Counted from the stretch's first letter, positions 50,556-61,540 are shown. The stretch is DNA of 64,000 nt from Candidatus Symbiopectobacterium sp. NZEC151 (GCF_025962655.1 NZ_JAGFPE010000006.1:1-64000); one strand, 5' to 3'. Numbers and translations are program-made. The notes: generated by a model from the letters alone, not told the origin.

Positions 50556-51323
50556 ATGCGTCATCCATTAGTAATGGGTAACTGGAAGCTGAACGGCAGC
50601 ACGCACATGGTTATTGAGCTGATCGCCGGTTTGCGTAAAGAACTCAGCACCGTGACTGGCTGCAACGTCGCCATCGCGCCGCCCGAGCTGTATCTGGATC
50701 AGGCAAATCATCAATTGGCCGGTGGCCGCATTGCCCTCGGCGCACAGAACGTCGATGTTAACCTGTCCGGCGCCTACACGGGCGAAACCTCTGCCACCAT
50801 GCTGAAAGACATCGGTGCAAAATACATCATCATCGGCCACTCCGAACGCCGCACCTACCACAAAGAAAGCGATGCCTTCATTGCGAAAAAATTTGGCGTG
50901 TTGAAAGAAGCCGGGCTGATCCCCGTGCTGTGCATCGGTGAAACCGAAGCCGAAAACGAAGCTGGCGAAACCGAAGCCGTGGTGGCCCGTCAGTTGGATG
51001 CCGTATTGAACACCTTGGGTGCAGCGGCATTCAACGACACTGTCATCGCCTACGAACCCGTATGGGCTATTGGTACCGGCAAATCAGCGACCCCTGCTCA
51101 GGCACAAGCGGTGCACAAGTTTATCCGTGACCATATCGCCAAACAGGACAAGGCGGTCGCCGATCAGGTCATCATTCAGTACGGTGGTTCGGTCAACGCT
51201 GCCAACGCCGCTGAACTCTTCACGCAGCCGGATATCGACGGTGCACTGGTAGGTGGCGCTTCACTGAAAGCCGATGCCTTTGCCGTGATCGTAAAAGCCG
51301 CCGCAGAAGCCAAACGCGCATAA
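50556..51323 (+). CDS. tpiA: triosephosphate isomerase TpiA
   Basis: Interconverts dihydroxyacetone phosphate and glyceraldehyde-3-phosphate. The start ATG 50556 ([15 protein letters not shown]) has GGAGG 8 nt upstream and gives 255 residues, the E. coli length; an in-frame start nine codons earlier is discarded. Catalytic residues are visible: Asn/Lys in GNWKLNG, His in IIGHSERR and Glu in [11 protein letters not shown]. It is complete and followed by a strong terminator. Confidence 0.98.
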   Translation: MRHPLVMGNWKLNGSTHMVIELIAGLRKELSTVTGCNVAIAPPELYLDQANHQLAGGRIALGAQNVDVNLSGAYTGETSATMLKDIGAKYIIIGHSERRTYHKESDAFIAKKFGVLKEAGLIPVLCIGETEAENEAGETEAVVARQLDAVLNTLGAAAFNDTVIAYEPVWAIGTGKSATPAQAQAVHKFIRDHIAKQDKAVADQVIIQYGGSVNAANAAELFTQPDIDGALVGGASLKADAFAVIVKAAAEAKRA

Positions 51324-51340
51324 TGCAGTAATACTGCCAC

Positions 51341-51373
51341 AGCGTATCCGTGTTACGGATACGCTGTTTTATT
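51341..51373 (+). terminator. tpiA terminator
   Basis: AGCGTATCCGT (51341-51351) and ACGGATACGCT (51355-51365) form a perfect 11-bp stem with a GTT loop, followed by GTTTTATT. The remaining spacer to glsA (51374-51711) is A+T-rich with a long A-run and holds no other feature I can name. Confidence 0.9.
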
Positions 51374-51711
51374 CTCTTATCCCCGTCCCTCGCTGTACTC
51401 TTTTTCTGAAACCTTTACCCCGCCTCACGCCAGTAATTAAATACTTCGCAGTGAATTTTTCACGTTGCTAAATTAAAACTTTTATTTTTTAAAAAAAAAA
51501 TCCAAATTTACAGGATTAAATATCTTAAATTACCTGATAATTATTATTTTATATAAACCCTGTCTTTTACCCTAAGGCGCATGCGTCTCAAATCAAACCG
51601 TAATCATCATGCCGCGCTGTACTACGCTCTATAGAGGGAAGAAGCATCTCAATGATGCCCCTATTAAATTGATAAGTAAGGAAAATAGCGGTTTATTACG
51701 GAGATATCACC

Positions 51712-52719
51712 ATGCCCTTTGACGATCCCAGCAATACCTTTAGCCCCTATGTTTCGACCGGGCATCTGCCGGACCAGGACACCGTTACGCGATTGATACA
51801 AGAAGCCCACCAGCGTTTTGGGCAGAACCACGAGGGCGTCGTTTCTAAAGTTTATCCTGCACTCGAACGCGTGCCTCCCGCGCTGTACGGCATTTGTATG
51901 GTCGGTACCAACGGTGCTGTACACGCCGTGGGTGATGTGGATTATGAATTCACCATCATGAGCGTATCGAAACCCTTCGTCTTCGCGCTGGTGTGTCAGG
52001 CACTGGGTGCCCGCGTCGCGCGCGAAAAGCTGGGCGTAAACAGTACCGGTATGCCGTTCAACTCTGTCACGGCCGTTGAATTTACCGCAGACGCCCGCAC
52101 CAACCCGATGGTGAACCCAGGGGCAATCGCCACCACCAGCCTGATCCCCGGCAATACCAGCGACGAAAAATGGAATTTCATTTACAGCGGGTTATGCGGT
52201 TTCGCGGGCAGAGAACTCACCCTTAACGAGGAAGTGTATCAATCCGCCTGTGAGACCAATTTCCGCAATCGCGGTATCGCCAATCTGCTTTACAGCTACG
52301 GGCGGCTCGGCTGCGATCCGGCCATTGCCGTCGATTTGTATACCCGCCAATGCTCACTGAACATCAGCGCGCGCGATCTGGCGGTGATGGGGGCGACCCT
52401 GGCCGATGGTGGTGTCAACCCCGTCACCCGCGATCGCGTGGTCAACAATGACGTGTGCCATTACGCCCTGGCCGTGATGGTCACCGCCGGGCTGTATGAG
52501 ACATCCGGCGACTGGCTCTACGATATTGGCCTCCCCGGCAAGAGCGGCATTGGCGGCGGTATCGTCACGGTCTCGCCCGGTAAGGGCGGTTTAGGCACCT
52601 TTGCGCCCTTGCTTGACGGCGCGGGCAACAGCGTCAAAGGCCAATTGGCCGCACGCTTTCTCTCCCGCAGTCTGGGTATGGATATGTTCGTCTCCGAACC
52701 TTACACCGAAAAAAGCTGA
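51712..52719 (+). CDS. glsA: glutaminase (serine-type, GlsA/GlsB family)
   Basis: Hydrolyses L-glutamine to glutamate and ammonia. It has 335 residues, slightly longer than E. coli GlsA/GlsB (about 310). It belongs to the beta-lactamase-like fold, with the catalytic Ser-x-x-Lys in MSVSKPF (Ser84, Lys87) and the family motifs NPMVNPGAIATTSLI and GKSGIGGGIVTVSPGKGGLG. The gene is followed after 65 bp by an MFS transporter on the same strand, so they may form an operon. In other enterobacteria glutaminase gives acid resistance by releasing ammonia; that role here is inference. Confidence 0.92.
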   Translation: MPFDDPSNTFSPYVSTGHLPDQDTVTRLIQEAHQRFGQNHEGVVSKVYPALERVPPALYGICMVGTNGAVHAVGDVDYEFTIMSVSKPFVFALVCQALGARVAREKLGVNSTGMPFNSVTAVEFTADARTNPMVNPGAIATTSLIPGNTSDEKWNFIYSGLCGFAGRELTLNEEVYQSACETNFRNRGIANLLYSYGRLGCDPAIAVDLYTRQCSLNISARDLAVMGATLADGGVNPVTRDRVVNNDVCHYALAVMVTAGLYETSGDWLYDIGLPGKSGIGGGIVTVSPGKGGLGTFAPLLDGAGNSVKGQLAARFLSRSLGMDMFVSEPYTEKS

Positions 52720-52784
52720 TCATCGCTACCACACTAACGACGTAAAACTCACAAAAAGACAAGGATAATAAGGGGATAACCATT

Positions 52785-54425
52785 ATGGTGAATCAATCAA
52801 CACCGCACACAGTGACAGATGAGAAGGCGTCATGGGTACCGATGATCACCATCGCACTCGCCCAGATTCTGATGTCATTCAACGTCGCCTCGCTCCCCGT
52901 CGCGCTGGGCGGCATGGTGAACAGCTTCAATGTGCCGCCCACCACCATTGCAACGGGTATCGTTGTCTATTCGCTGTCCGTCGCCGGTTTCGTTATGTTG
53001 GGCGCAAAACTCAACCAGCGGTTTGGCCCACTGATCATATTTCGCTCCACCGTGCTGCTGTTCGGTGTCGCTCAGGTGATGATGACGTTCAGCCCGAACG
53101 CCACCATCATGATCAGTGCACAGGCCCTCAGCGGCCTGACGGCAGCAGCGTTGGTACCCGCACTGGTGGCACTGATTGCGGAGAATTATCGCGGAGCACA
53201 ACAAGCCACCGCGCTCGGTACGCTGGGTTCTGCACGCGCCGGTGCGGGTGTGGCGGCATTTTTAATTGGCGGCGTGCTGGGTACCTATATCGGTTGGCGT
53301 CCGGCGTTCGGTCTGCTGATCGTCTTGTCCGCCGTCATTTTCATTCTCAGCTTTCGCATGAAAGCGGATAAGGGCCGACCGGAAGTCAGCATTGATATTA
53401 TCGGCGTGGTACTGGCGGCAACCTCCATCATTCTGCTCTCTTTCGGCTTCAACAACCTCAACCGCTGGGGAATGGGTCTGGTACGGGACGCTGCACCTTT
53501 TGACCTGCTTGGCTTCTCTCCGGCCCCCTTTATGATCGTAGTGGGTATCGTACTCGGTCAGCTCTTTGTGGTCTGGACTCGACGCGTGAAAGAAAAGGGC
53601 AAAACCCCGTTGCTGGCGCTGGAAGTGATTACCTCGCCCACGGAGCGAGCTGCTGTGGTCGCCATGTTTGCGGTGGTCGCACTGGAAGCGATGCTGAATT
53701 TTTCCGTGCCCCTCTACATTCAGATTGTGCAGGGCAGCACGCCGTTGGCAACCGCCATCGCCATGATGCCATTCAACCTATCCGTATTCTTCTCCGCAAC
53801 GCTTATCGTGCGCTTTTACCACAAGCTGACGCCGCAAAAGATTGGTCGTTATGGCTTTATTATTTGTACCCTTTCGCTGCTGTGGCTCGCCTTCGTGGTG
53901 CGTAACAACTGGAGCGAATTTGCGGTGCTGTTTGGGCTGGTGGCGTTCGGCATTGGTCAGGGCTCGCTGGTCACCCTGCTGTTTAACGTATTGGTGAGTG
54001 CTTCACCGAAAGAGCTGGCAGGTGACGTCGGCTCACTGCGCGGCACCACCAACAATCTGGCGAATGCGATTGGTACCGCCGTGGCCGGTGCGCTGTTGGT
54101 CGGATTGCTCAGTTCCAGCGTGATGCGCAACATTGTGCAAACCCCGGTGCTGACCCCTGAAATTCAGGCGCAGGTGAATCTGGATAATATTAACTTTATC
54201 AGCAATGACCGTCTGCTCACCGTGCTGTCGCAAACCACGGCAACGCCGGAGCAAGTGGCCGAAGCGGTGCGCGTTAATGAGGAATCACGCCTGAAGGCAC
54301 TGAAGTTTGGTCTGCTGATCATGGCCTTCCTGTCCATGATGGCGATTATCCCGGCAGGCCGACTGCCCGGCTATCTGCCTGGTGAACTGCCTGCGGATAA
54401 TCTGGATAAAGAACCGACCAAATAG
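52785..54425 (+). CDS. DHA2-type major facilitator, 14 membrane segments
   Basis: The protein has 546 residues with about 14 hydrophobic segments, as in the EmrB/QacA-type drug:proton antiporters. It has the loop motif LGAKLNQRFGP after helix 2 and the helix-5 motif pattern GSARAGAGVAAFLIGGVLGTYIGW. A long periplasmic loop (about 445-500, VLTPEIQAQVNLDNINFISN) precedes the last helix. It is probably cotranscribed with the glutaminase gene. The substrate is unknown: it may export an amino acid derivative or a toxic compound. It ends at a strong terminator. Confidence 0.85.
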   Translation: MVNQSTPHTVTDEKASWVPMITIALAQILMSFNVASLPVALGGMVNSFNVPPTTIATGIVVYSLSVAGFVMLGAKLNQRFGPLIIFRSTVLLFGVAQVMMTFSPNATIMISAQALSGLTAAALVPALVALIAENYRGAQQATALGTLGSARAGAGVAAFLIGGVLGTYIGWRPAFGLLIVLSAVIFILSFRMKADKGRPEVSIDIIGVVLAATSIILLSFGFNNLNRWGMGLVRDAAPFDLLGFSPAPFMIVVGIVLGQLFVVWTRRVKEKGKTPLLALEVITSPTERAAVVAMFAVVALEAMLNFSVPLYIQIVQGSTPLATAIAMMPFNLSVFFSATLIVRFYHKLTPQKIGRYGFIICTLSLLWLAFVVRNNWSEFAVLFGLVAFGIGQGSLVTLLFNVLVSASPKELAGDVGSLRGTTNNLANAIGTAVAGALLVGLLSSSVMRNIVQTPVLTPEIQAQVNLDNINFISNDRLLTVLSQTTATPEQVAEAVRVNEESRLKALKFGLLIMAFLSMMAIIPAGRLPGYLPGELPADNLDKEPTK

Positions 54426-54441
54426 GTCACTGTCAGATAAG

Positions 54442-54473
54442 AAAAAGGCTCCGGTTGTTACCGGAGCCTTTTT
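54442..54473. terminator. bidirectional terminator between the MFS gene and aguA
   Basis: AAAAAGGCTCCGGT and ACCGGAGCCTTTTT form a perfect stem of 14 bp with a short TGTT loop between the convergent genes. A- and T-runs on both sides allow it to work in both directions. Confidence 0.92.
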
Positions 54474-54491
54474 GCTGATAGAAAAACCGGC

Positions 54492-55589
54492 TTAACGAAC
54501 TGACGGGATCTGCTGAGTAATGCAGTGAATGTTGCCACCGCCTAACAGAATTTCACGCGCTGGCACGCCCACAATGGCGTAATCCGGGAACATCTGTTGC
54601 AGCAGATCACGCGCCGTATTATCGGTACGCGCATCCAACAACGGGAAGATAATTTGCTGATTGCTGATCAGAAAATTCACGTAAGAACCCGCCAGACGCG
54701 AACCGGCTAAACGTTCAATCGCATCACCCGAAGCAACGCCCACCGCTTCCTCTTCCGTGGCATAAAGCGGACCCGGCGCAGGCAGCTTCCAGATCTTCAG
54801 AGCACGCCCTTGCGCATCCCGGGCTTGGGATAAGACCTGATACGCCGCGATGGAGCGCGCATACTGCGGATCGTTTTCGTCATCCGTCCAGTGCAGCGCC
54901 ACTTCACCGGGACGTACAAAGCAGCACATGTTATCGATGTGACCGTCAGTTTCGTCGTTGTACACCCCCTCTTCCAACCAGATAACGGTGGAAATATTGA
55001 GGTAGTCGCGCATCAACTGCTCAATCTCAGCCTTGCTCAGATGAGGATTGCGGTTCGGGTTCAACAGGCATTCTGCCGTGGTCAACAGCGTGCCTTCACC
55101 GTCAACGTGAATAGAGCCGCCTTCCAGAATCAGCGGTGCCGCATAGCGAGCATCGCCGTGGTGCGCCAGCACCTGCTGCGCCACCTGTTCATCCTGTCGC
55201 CAGTCGTCGTACAACCCGCCCAGTTCACCGCCCCAGGCGTTAAATTTCCAGTCGATACCCCGGCGCTCACCGTTACCGTTTAGCACCACGGTCGGGCCGG
55301 TATCACGCATCCAGGCGTCATCGCTTTCCATCGCAACCAGCGTCACCGTTGCAGGCATCAGGCTACGCGCCTGCGCCATCTGCTGCGCTGGCACAGCCAT
55401 GATCACCGGCGTCTTTTGACCAATCGCCTGTGCTACTGCGGCAAACGTCTGCTGCGCAGGCAAGGCGTTATTGCGCCAGTTATCCAAGCGATAGGGCCAA
55501 ATCATCCACACCGCATCATGCGGTGCCCACTCGGCGGGCATAAAAAAGCCATCCTGGCGCGGCGTTGAAGTGAGAGTCGAAGGTGACAT
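54492..55589 (-). CDS. aguA: agmatine deiminase AguA
   Basis: Converts agmatine to N-carbamoylputrescine and ammonia. It has 365 residues and belongs to the guanidino-modifying (PPADase) family. It contains the substrate motifs AWMRDTGP (about residues 93-100) and [12 protein letters not shown], and the catalytic Cys near the end in [13 protein letters not shown] (about Cys356). It is the second gene of an aguB-aguA operon (3-bp gap). The pathway continues to putrescine through AguB. E. coli uses agmatinase SpeB instead, so this is a lineage trait. Confidence 0.95.
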   Translation of the reverse strand: MSPSTLTSTPRQDGFFMPAEWAPHDAVWMIWPYRLDNWRNNALPAQQTFAAVAQAIGQKTPVIMAVPAQQMAQARSLMPATVTLVAMESDDAWMRDTGPTVVLNGNGERRGIDWKFNAWGGELGGLYDDWRQDEQVAQQVLAHHGDARYAAPLILEGGSIHVDGEGTLLTTAECLLNPNRNPHLSKAEIEQLMRDYLNISTVIWLEEGVYNDETDGHIDNMCCFVRPGEVALHWTDDENDPQYARSIAAYQVLSQARDAQGRALKIWKLPAPGPLYATEEEAVGVASGDAIERLAGSRLAGSYVNFLISNQQIIFPLLDARTDNTARDLLQQMFPDYAIVGVPAREILLGGGNIHCITQQIPSVR

Positions 55590-55592
55590 CGA

Positions 55593-56477
<885 letters not shown>

Positions 56478-56548
56478 GCGAAGACCTCTATTATCTCTCT
56501 ATAAACGCTGGCTGTGCGCCAGCCCAACCCGTTAATGTGTACGACCTA

Positions 56549-57025
56549 TTATGGCTTACGCAGCACCCGCTGTACACGCGCCTGCTCCCAGCGCTGCCAA
56601 CGATCGCGCAGCCAGAACACCTTCACGGCATTCAGCGCCAGAAAACCGCCCCAGATCAGCAGCGGCCACAGGAACCAGTGGGAACCCGGCGATGTCATTC
56701 GGTTCACCACAAAAAGCACCAGATTGACCACAACATAAACCACAAGCGAGCGCCAGAAACGACTCTCCTGCCGCACCTGACGTTTTGCTGCCTGAACGCG
56801 CAGCTCAAGCGATTCTCCGCTCAGGGTTTGCTCGCTCTCTTCCGTCATCAACTCGGTAACATTCACGCCAAACGCCGCGGCAATGGCACCGAGCGTATCC
56901 AGGCTGGCACGCTCACCATTCTCGATGCGCTGAACCGTTCTGACACTTAAAGAAGAGAGTTCTGCCAGTTGTTCCTGAGACCAGGCGCGGGCAAGGCGTA
57001 ATGTTTTGATCGGATTGGTATTCAT
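56549..57025 (-). CDS. XRE-family regulator fused to two membrane segments
   Basis: The protein has 158 residues from ATG 57025 (MNTNPIKTLRLARAWSQEQL), which has GAGGAAA about 8 nt upstream; an ATG five codons earlier overlaps this site. The N-terminal Cro/CI-type HTH (RAWSQEQLAELSSLSVRTVQ, then RIENGERASLDTLGAIAAA) is followed by a linker and two membrane segments (FWRSLVVYVVVNLVLFVVN and HWFLWPLLIWGGFLALNAV), a 2TM-domain architecture. The C-terminus is basic. It lies between pfkA and aguBA on the same strand, 71 bp upstream of aguB, so it could regulate aguBA from the membrane. No target is proven. Confidence 0.87.
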   Translation of the reverse strand: MNTNPIKTLRLARAWSQEQLAELSSLSVRTVQRIENGERASLDTLGAIAAAFGVNVTELMTEESEQTLSGESLELRVQAAKRQVRQESRFWRSLVVYVVVNLVLFVVNRMTSPGSHWFLWPLLIWGGFLALNAVKVFWLRDRWQRWEQARVQRVLRKP

Positions 57026-57152
57026 GGTTGTTTTCCTCATGGCTGTTTTTTCACAGAATGAAACACAGCCTCAACCTACGCCCACCCGGCTGCCGCGAAC
57101 ACGACAGCGACCTGACAGCAACCTGACACGCTCCCGACAGACTGCCGCATCA

Positions 57153-57188
57153 AGAAAAAAACCACCCTGCCGTCATACGGCGGGATGG
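57153..57188 (-). terminator. pfkA terminator
   Basis: On the minus strand CCATCCCGCCGT and ACGGCAGGGTGG pair with one mismatch and one wobble around ATG, followed by TTTTTTTCTTG. It lies 32 bp past the pfkA stop codon. Confidence 0.9.
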
Positions 57189-57220
57189 CTTTGATGACTA
57201 AACACCACATGATGCTAACG

Positions 57221-58183
57221 TTAGAACAGCTTTCTCGCCGTTTCCAGCCAATCAAGCTTGAAGGGCCGTTTCATGTTCTCAATGGCATCGATGATATCGT
57301 GATGCACCATTTTTTCATTCTGGATGCCAACACAGCGACCGCCGTAACCTTGCAGCAGCAGTTCAATGGCGTACGCGCCCATACGCGACGCCAGAATACG
57401 GTCATAGGCGACCGGAGAACCGCCGCGCTGAATGTGGCCCAGCACCGTTGAGCGCGTTTCACGCCCGGTTTCTCTTTCAATATAGCGCGCCAGTTCGTCG
57501 ATATCGCAGATGTGTTCAGTGATGGCGACGATGGCGTGTTTTTTCCCTTTGGCGATGCCCGCTTTGATTTCACACACCAGATCGTCAGGTTTAAACTCTT
57601 CTTCCGGCAATACGATAAACTCACAGCCCCCGGCAATTGCCGCAGCCAGCGTCAGGTCGCCGCAGTGGCGTCCCATCACTTCCACGATGGAAATACGTTG
57701 GTGAGAAGAAGAGGTATCGCGCAAGCGGTCGATGGCTTCCAGAACGGTTTCCAGCGCGGTGAAATACCCAATGGTGTAGTCGGTGCCCGCCACATCGTTA
57801 TCGATGGTGCCCGGCAGACCGATACACGGGAAACCCATTTCAGTCAGGCGTTTGGCACCCATATAGGAACCGTCACCGCCGATCACCACCAGCGCATCAA
57901 GACCACGGTTTTTCATGTTCTGAACCGCGACTTCACGCACATGATCGTCGCGAAACTCGGGGAAGCGCGCCGACCCTAAAAAGGTGCCGCCGCGATTGAT
58001 AACATCAGACACGCTGTAGCGGTCCAACTGCTCCATGCGATCCTGGTACAAGCCCTGATAGCCATCATAGATACCGTAGACTTCCAAACCTTCCGTCAGC
58101 GCCGCGCGTACTACGCCGCGAATCGCCGCATTCATGCCTGGCGCATCGCCACCGCTCGTCAATACTCCGATTTTCTTGATCAT
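57221..58183 (-). CDS. pfkA: 6-phosphofructokinase I PfkA
   Basis: Key glycolytic enzyme that phosphorylates fructose-6-phosphate. It has 320 residues, as in E. coli. It has the ATP-binding motif [12 protein letters not shown] (residues 9-20), GGDGSYMGA, the catalytic Asp in [15 protein letters not shown], and [10 protein letters not shown] for substrate binding. It is nearly identical to E. coli PfkA. It is followed by its own terminator. The usual sbp and cdh neighbours of E. coli are absent and are replaced by the agu/glutaminase block. Confidence 0.98.
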   Translation of the reverse strand: MIKKIGVLTSGGDAPGMNAAIRGVVRAALTEGLEVYGIYDGYQGLYQDRMEQLDRYSVSDVINRGGTFLGSARFPEFRDDHVREVAVQNMKNRGLDALVVIGGDGSYMGAKRLTEMGFPCIGLPGTIDNDVAGTDYTIGYFTALETVLEAIDRLRDTSSSHQRISIVEVMGRHCGDLTLAAAIAGGCEFIVLPEEEFKPDDLVCEIKAGIAKGKKHAIVAITEHICDIDELARYIERETGRETRSTVLGHIQRGGSPVAYDRILASRMGAYAIELLLQGYGGRCVGIQNEKMVHHDIIDAIENMKRPFKLDWLETARKLF

Positions 58184-58370
58184 GACAACCTCTGGACTTG
58201 TAGATGTAGTTTTGCAGGATGTTTCTATCTGACGGATCGCCGTGGCGAATCGTCGCTCACCTTTTTAAGCATATTATAACAAATGTCCCGAGCTGAATTG
58301 ATTCAGGTCAGGCAAAATAATGCCGCACAATCCATTTTCTATCACATTTCTCAAACAAATACAGGCTGGA

Positions 58371-59276
58371 TCACACCTCAATCCGTCCGCGCTGTTCTTC
58401 AGGCACGGCCGAGGAAGGGTCTTGATGAATCAAAATATCGGCACCGGGAAAGCGCTCACGCAGCGCCCGTTCCAGAGCGTCCGCAACCTCATGTGCGCGA
58501 ACCAGCGGCAGCGTGTCATCCATCTCCAGATGCAGTTGAATAAAACGGGTCGGCCCTGATCGGCGGGTGCGCAGTTGATGTGCGCCATGAATGCCCGGCC
58601 AGCCGCGAATCAGCGCAACAATGGCCTGCTGCTCCTCTTCTGGCAACGCGCGATCCAGCAACGATTGCACCGCGTCATAGCCGATGCGCAGCGCGCTGTA
58701 GAGAATATAAACCCCGATCCCCAACGCAAACAGGGCATCGGCGTAGGTGATGCCGCGCCAGCTTAAGACCAGCGCCACCAGAATGGCACCGTTCATAAAT
58801 ACATCGGACTGGTAGTGCAACGAATCGGCGCGTATCGCCTGACTCTGCGTCTTGCGTACTACCCAACGTTGAAAAGCCACCAGCAGCAGCGTTGACACCA
58901 GAGCAATCACCGTGATGACAATCCCCACCTCTGGGGCGTACAGCGGTTGCGGCGCACTCAGCCGTTGGAACCCGGTTAGAATCAGGAACAACGCGGAACC
59001 GGCAATGAACATGCTCTGCGCAATCGCGGCCAGAGACTCTGCTTTGCCATGACCGAAAGCATGCTCATCGTCCGCGGGTTGAAGGGCATAACGTACGGCC
59101 AGCAGGTTCACCAGCGACGCGCTGATATCCACCAGTGAATCCACCAACGAGGCCAGTAAACTGACCGAGCCGGTGTACCACCAGGCGAAGACTTTAATGA
59201 TAAATAACAACAGCGCCACGGTTGTCGCAACCACTGCGGCGCGCGTTACCAAACGCGCATACTGCGAATCCATCAC
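58371..59276 (-). CDS. fieF: ferrous-iron and zinc efflux pump FieF
   Basis: Cation diffusion facilitator, 301 residues (E. coli 300), with six membrane helices. Site A residues are visible in [14 protein letters not shown] (helix 2) and [14 protein letters not shown] (helix 5). The cytoplasmic metal-binding domain (about 210-300) has [20 protein letters not shown] and [13 protein letters not shown]. The C-terminus extends slightly after the usual fold. It starts 39 bp after the sotB stop on the same strand, so cotranscription with sotB is possible. It is located beside pfkA as in E. coli. Confidence 0.95.
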   Translation of the reverse strand: MMDSQYARLVTRAAVVATTVALLLFIIKVFAWWYTGSVSLLASLVDSLVDISASLVNLLAVRYALQPADDEHAFGHGKAESLAAIAQSMFIAGSALFLILTGFQRLSAPQPLYAPEVGIVITVIALVSTLLLVAFQRWVVRKTQSQAIRADSLHYQSDVFMNGAILVALVLSWRGITYADALFALGIGVYILYSALRIGYDAVQSLLDRALPEEEQQAIVALIRGWPGIHGAHQLRTRRSGPTRFIQLHLEMDDTLPLVRAHEVADALERALRERFPGADILIHQDPSSAVPEEQRGRIEV

Positions 59277-59315
59277 GCACCTCGCCTCAACAAAGCATCT
59301 TATCCGATCATGACA

Positions 59316-60503
59316 TTACTTCATTACAGCATGGCTAAACACCAGCGCATAGCGCCGAAAAATGAACAGGCACCACAGCAGCGCAACGCCGCCCAGCGCA
59401 GCCCCGACGACACCAATCTCGTTCATGCCGACATGCGTAATGATCTGATTACCCAACAGCGCACCGCCGCCGATACCCACATTATAGATGCCAGAGAACA
59501 GTGCCATGGCAACATCCGTGGCATCCGAGGCCAGCGCCAGGACTTTTACCTGCATGCCGAGGCTCAGCGCCATGATGACGATGCCCCACAGCACGCAGAC
59601 GATGGACAATCCCAATGGGTTTTTTGCCATCGGCAGCAACAGCGCCATGCACAACGGCAACGCCGCGATGCTGGCCACCAGAAATCCCGCTGGATAGCGG
59701 TTGCTGTAGCGACTGAAAAGCATGCTGCCGATGATACCGGCACCGCCAAAAATCAGCAGCAGTACGGTGGTGAAGTTTTCGCTTAATCCGGCAACCCGCT
59801 GCACGAAAGGTTCGATATAGCTGTAAGCGGTAAAATGGGCCGTCACCACCAGTACCGTCAGCGCATAAATGCACAGCAGCGCCGGACGTTTGAGCAACAA
59901 TGGCAGACTTTTCAGCGAGCCAGAGTGGCTGCTGGGCAATGGCGGCAACAGTTTCATCAACACCAGCAGAATCGCGAAGGCCACCACGCCAATGCCGCTA
60001 AAGGTGACACGCCACCCCATGTATTGCCCGATCAGACGACCGAGCGGCAGGCCCAGCACCATTGCCAGCGCAGTGCCGGTTGCCAGCAGGCTCAGCGCCT
60101 GCGCTTTCTTGCCCGGAGGTGCCAGACGCACCGCCAACGAGGCCGTGATCGACCAGAAGATGGCATGCGCCAGCGCCACGCCGATACGCGCCGCCACCAG
60201 CACCGAGAAATTCCAGGCCAGACCGGAAATAATGTTACACACGGCAAACAGGATAAATACCTTGATCAGCAATCCCCGCCGTTCCATATCGCTGCACACC
60301 AGCATAAAGGGCAACGACATGGTGCCCACTACCCAGGCATAAATCGTGATAATCAACCCGACCTGTGCGGCGCTCATCGAAAAACTGACGGCAATATCGG
60401 ACAACAGGGCAACGGGCGTAAATTCAGCGGTATTAAAAATAAAGGCCGCCATAGCGAGGCTGATAACACGAAACCATGCTATCGAACGGGATGAAAGGGT
60501 CAT
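59316..60503 (-). CDS. sotB: sugar efflux MFS transporter SotB (YdeA)
   Basis: Twelve-helix proton-driven exporter of arabinose, lactose and IPTG-type sugars in E. coli. The start ATG 60503 ([20 protein letters not shown]) gives 395 residues against 396; an upstream in-frame start is discarded. It is highly similar along its length ([78 protein letters not shown]). In E. coli the gene lies elsewhere (near marR); here it is inserted between cpxP and fieF. No strong ribosome binding site was seen at the chosen start. Confidence 0.92.
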   Translation of the reverse strand: MTLSSRSIAWFRVISLAMAAFIFNTAEFTPVALLSDIAVSFSMSAAQVGLIITIYAWVVGTMSLPFMLVCSDMERRGLLIKVFILFAVCNIISGLAWNFSVLVAARIGVALAHAIFWSITASLAVRLAPPGKKAQALSLLATGTALAMVLGLPLGRLIGQYMGWRVTFSGIGVVAFAILLVLMKLLPPLPSSHSGSLKSLPLLLKRPALLCIYALTVLVVTAHFTAYSYIEPFVQRVAGLSENFTTVLLLIFGGAGIIGSMLFSRYSNRYPAGFLVASIAALPLCMALLLPMAKNPLGLSIVCVLWGIVIMALSLGMQVKVLALASDATDVAMALFSGIYNVGIGGGALLGNQIITHVGMNEIGVVGAALGGVALLWCLFIFRRYALVFSHAVMK

Positions 60504-60768
60504 GGGCTGCACACTACCAGGTATCAACAACGTAGAAAGAAAATCGGCAGCGCGTCGCGCCAACCAAAATCTGCAAAGCAGATCACATTTTACGCTGAAT
60601 CGAGGCGGGTTGTGGTACTTTTTTTAGGCAGTTAAGCGAAGAACAGCGTGGATTTTAGGTGTCACTTTATGTGCAATCACCGATCAACAGGATGAATTCA
60701 CCGGTTTTATCCGGCGTTTCGCTCCCTAACACCCCACTGTTTTTGAAAGCCTTTTCCTAAAACACCGC
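60504..60768. other. spacer upstream of sotB
   Basis: About 265 bp holding the sotB promoter and the region beyond the cpxP/CpxQ terminator. Apart from that terminator at its distal edge, I see no feature in it. Confidence 0.4.
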
Positions 60769-60796
60769 AAAAAAAAAGCCCGTCATCATGACGGGC
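60769..60796 (-). terminator. cpxP/CpxQ Rho-independent terminator
   Basis: On the minus strand GCCCGTCA (60796-60789) and TGACGGGC (60785-60778) form a perfect stem with a 3-nt loop, followed by nine T residues. It is the 3' end of cpxP and of the CpxQ small RNA, and the long U-tail is suited for Hfq binding. Confidence 0.95.
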
Positions 60797-60828
60797 AAAA
60801 GACAGGGATGGTGTCTATGGCAAGGAAA
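60770..60828 (-). ncRNA. cpxQ: CpxQ, Hfq-dependent small RNA from the cpxP 3' UTR
   Basis: On the minus strand, upstream of the cpxP terminator, the sequence reads TTTCCTTGCCATAGACACC then ATCCCTGTCTTTT. From memory this matches the conserved CpxQ seed region of E. coli and Salmonella, followed by a terminator stem and U-run. In those species RNase E cuts the cpxP mRNA just before this point, and the fragment of about 60 nt represses inner-membrane and fimbrial mRNAs as the repressive arm of the Cpx response. The stem sequence differs from E. coli, but the seed is kept. The 5' end is placed by analogy. Confidence 0.88.
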
Positions 60829-60887
60829 TCAACTTCTTACTACTCTCACTACACACTACTCACTACAGGGTTACTCAGGGATTCGGT

Positions 60888-61388
60888 TCACTGTTCTGCC
60901 CCCCACAGGGGGGACATGGATGCTTCAGCCTGGGATAACTGCTGCCGCATCTCGTTCATTCGTTGTTGATACCGCTGTTCGAGAACTAATTTTTGTTCTG
61001 AATTCAGCAATTTATACATCTGATTGCGCACACGTGTCATTTCTATCTGGCGCTCAACCTGCGCCTGCATCAACTGTGAAATCAGTTTTCTGACGGCCGC
61101 TTCATCAAATTCTTCTGCGGTCACCAAAGTGTGCATTTTTTCTATATCATTTAAGTGCAGCACGGGCGCGTCTTGCCTTGCTTGTTGCATCAGGTCACGC
61201 ATGTGTTGACGCTGTTGTTCCGTGAGTTTCACACCGTCAAACAGACCGCGCTGACTGATGGCGTTTCGCAAGGCTGCATCGCCATGGTGCCAACCGGGCA
61301 GTGACGCACTATCGCTATCGGCTACTGATGCGTTGACAACACCGAACATCAGCAATGAAATGAGAGAGATTTTTATGCGCCGTAGCAT
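60888..61388 (-). CDS. cpxP: periplasmic Cpx repressor/chaperone CpxP
   Basis: Periplasmic inhibitor of CpxA that also delivers misfolded pilus proteins for degradation. The start ATG 61388 (MLRRIKISLISLLMFGVVNA) lies 5 nt after GGAGGG and gives 166 residues, the E. coli length. A Sec signal peptide ends near NASVAD. Two LTxxQ-type motifs are seen, LTEQQRQHMRDLM (about 55-67) and LNSEQKLVLEQRY, in an antiparallel helical hook. It is divergent from cpxRA with a CpxR box between, and its 3' end carries CpxQ. Confidence 0.95.
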   Translation of the reverse strand: MLRRIKISLISLLMFGVVNASVADSDSASLPGWHHGDAALRNAISQRGLFDGVKLTEQQRQHMRDLMQQARQDAPVLHLNDIEKMHTLVTAEEFDEAAVRKLISQLMQAQVERQIEMTRVRNQMYKLLNSEQKLVLEQRYQQRMNEMRQQLSQAEASMSPLWGAEQ

Positions 61389-61471
61389 CATCACCCTCCG
61401 GTATAATGCGCCAATCTGTGAATCAATGAACACAAGTCTAAACACCTTGCTGCAAACATGCGTCAGAGGAT

Positions 61472-61486
61472 GTAAAACTACGTAAA
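61472..61486. promoter_or_regulatory. CpxR binding box between cpxP and cpxR
   Basis: GTAAAACTACGTAAA is an exact match to the CpxR consensus GTAAA-N5-GTAAA. It lies 84 bp upstream of the cpxP start and 55 bp upstream of cpxR, positioned to activate cpxP and autoregulate cpxRA. Confidence 0.94.
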
Positions 61487-61540
61487 GTCATGGAATACCG
61501 TCGATCTATGACGTATTTTGCCCCTGGAGGTAGCCTAATC

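Noticed and set aside
60836-60885. Short ACTAC/CACTAC repeats after the cpxP stop as a functional element.
   Set aside because: They are brief simple repeats in the cpxP 3' UTR upstream of CpxQ with no structure I can support.
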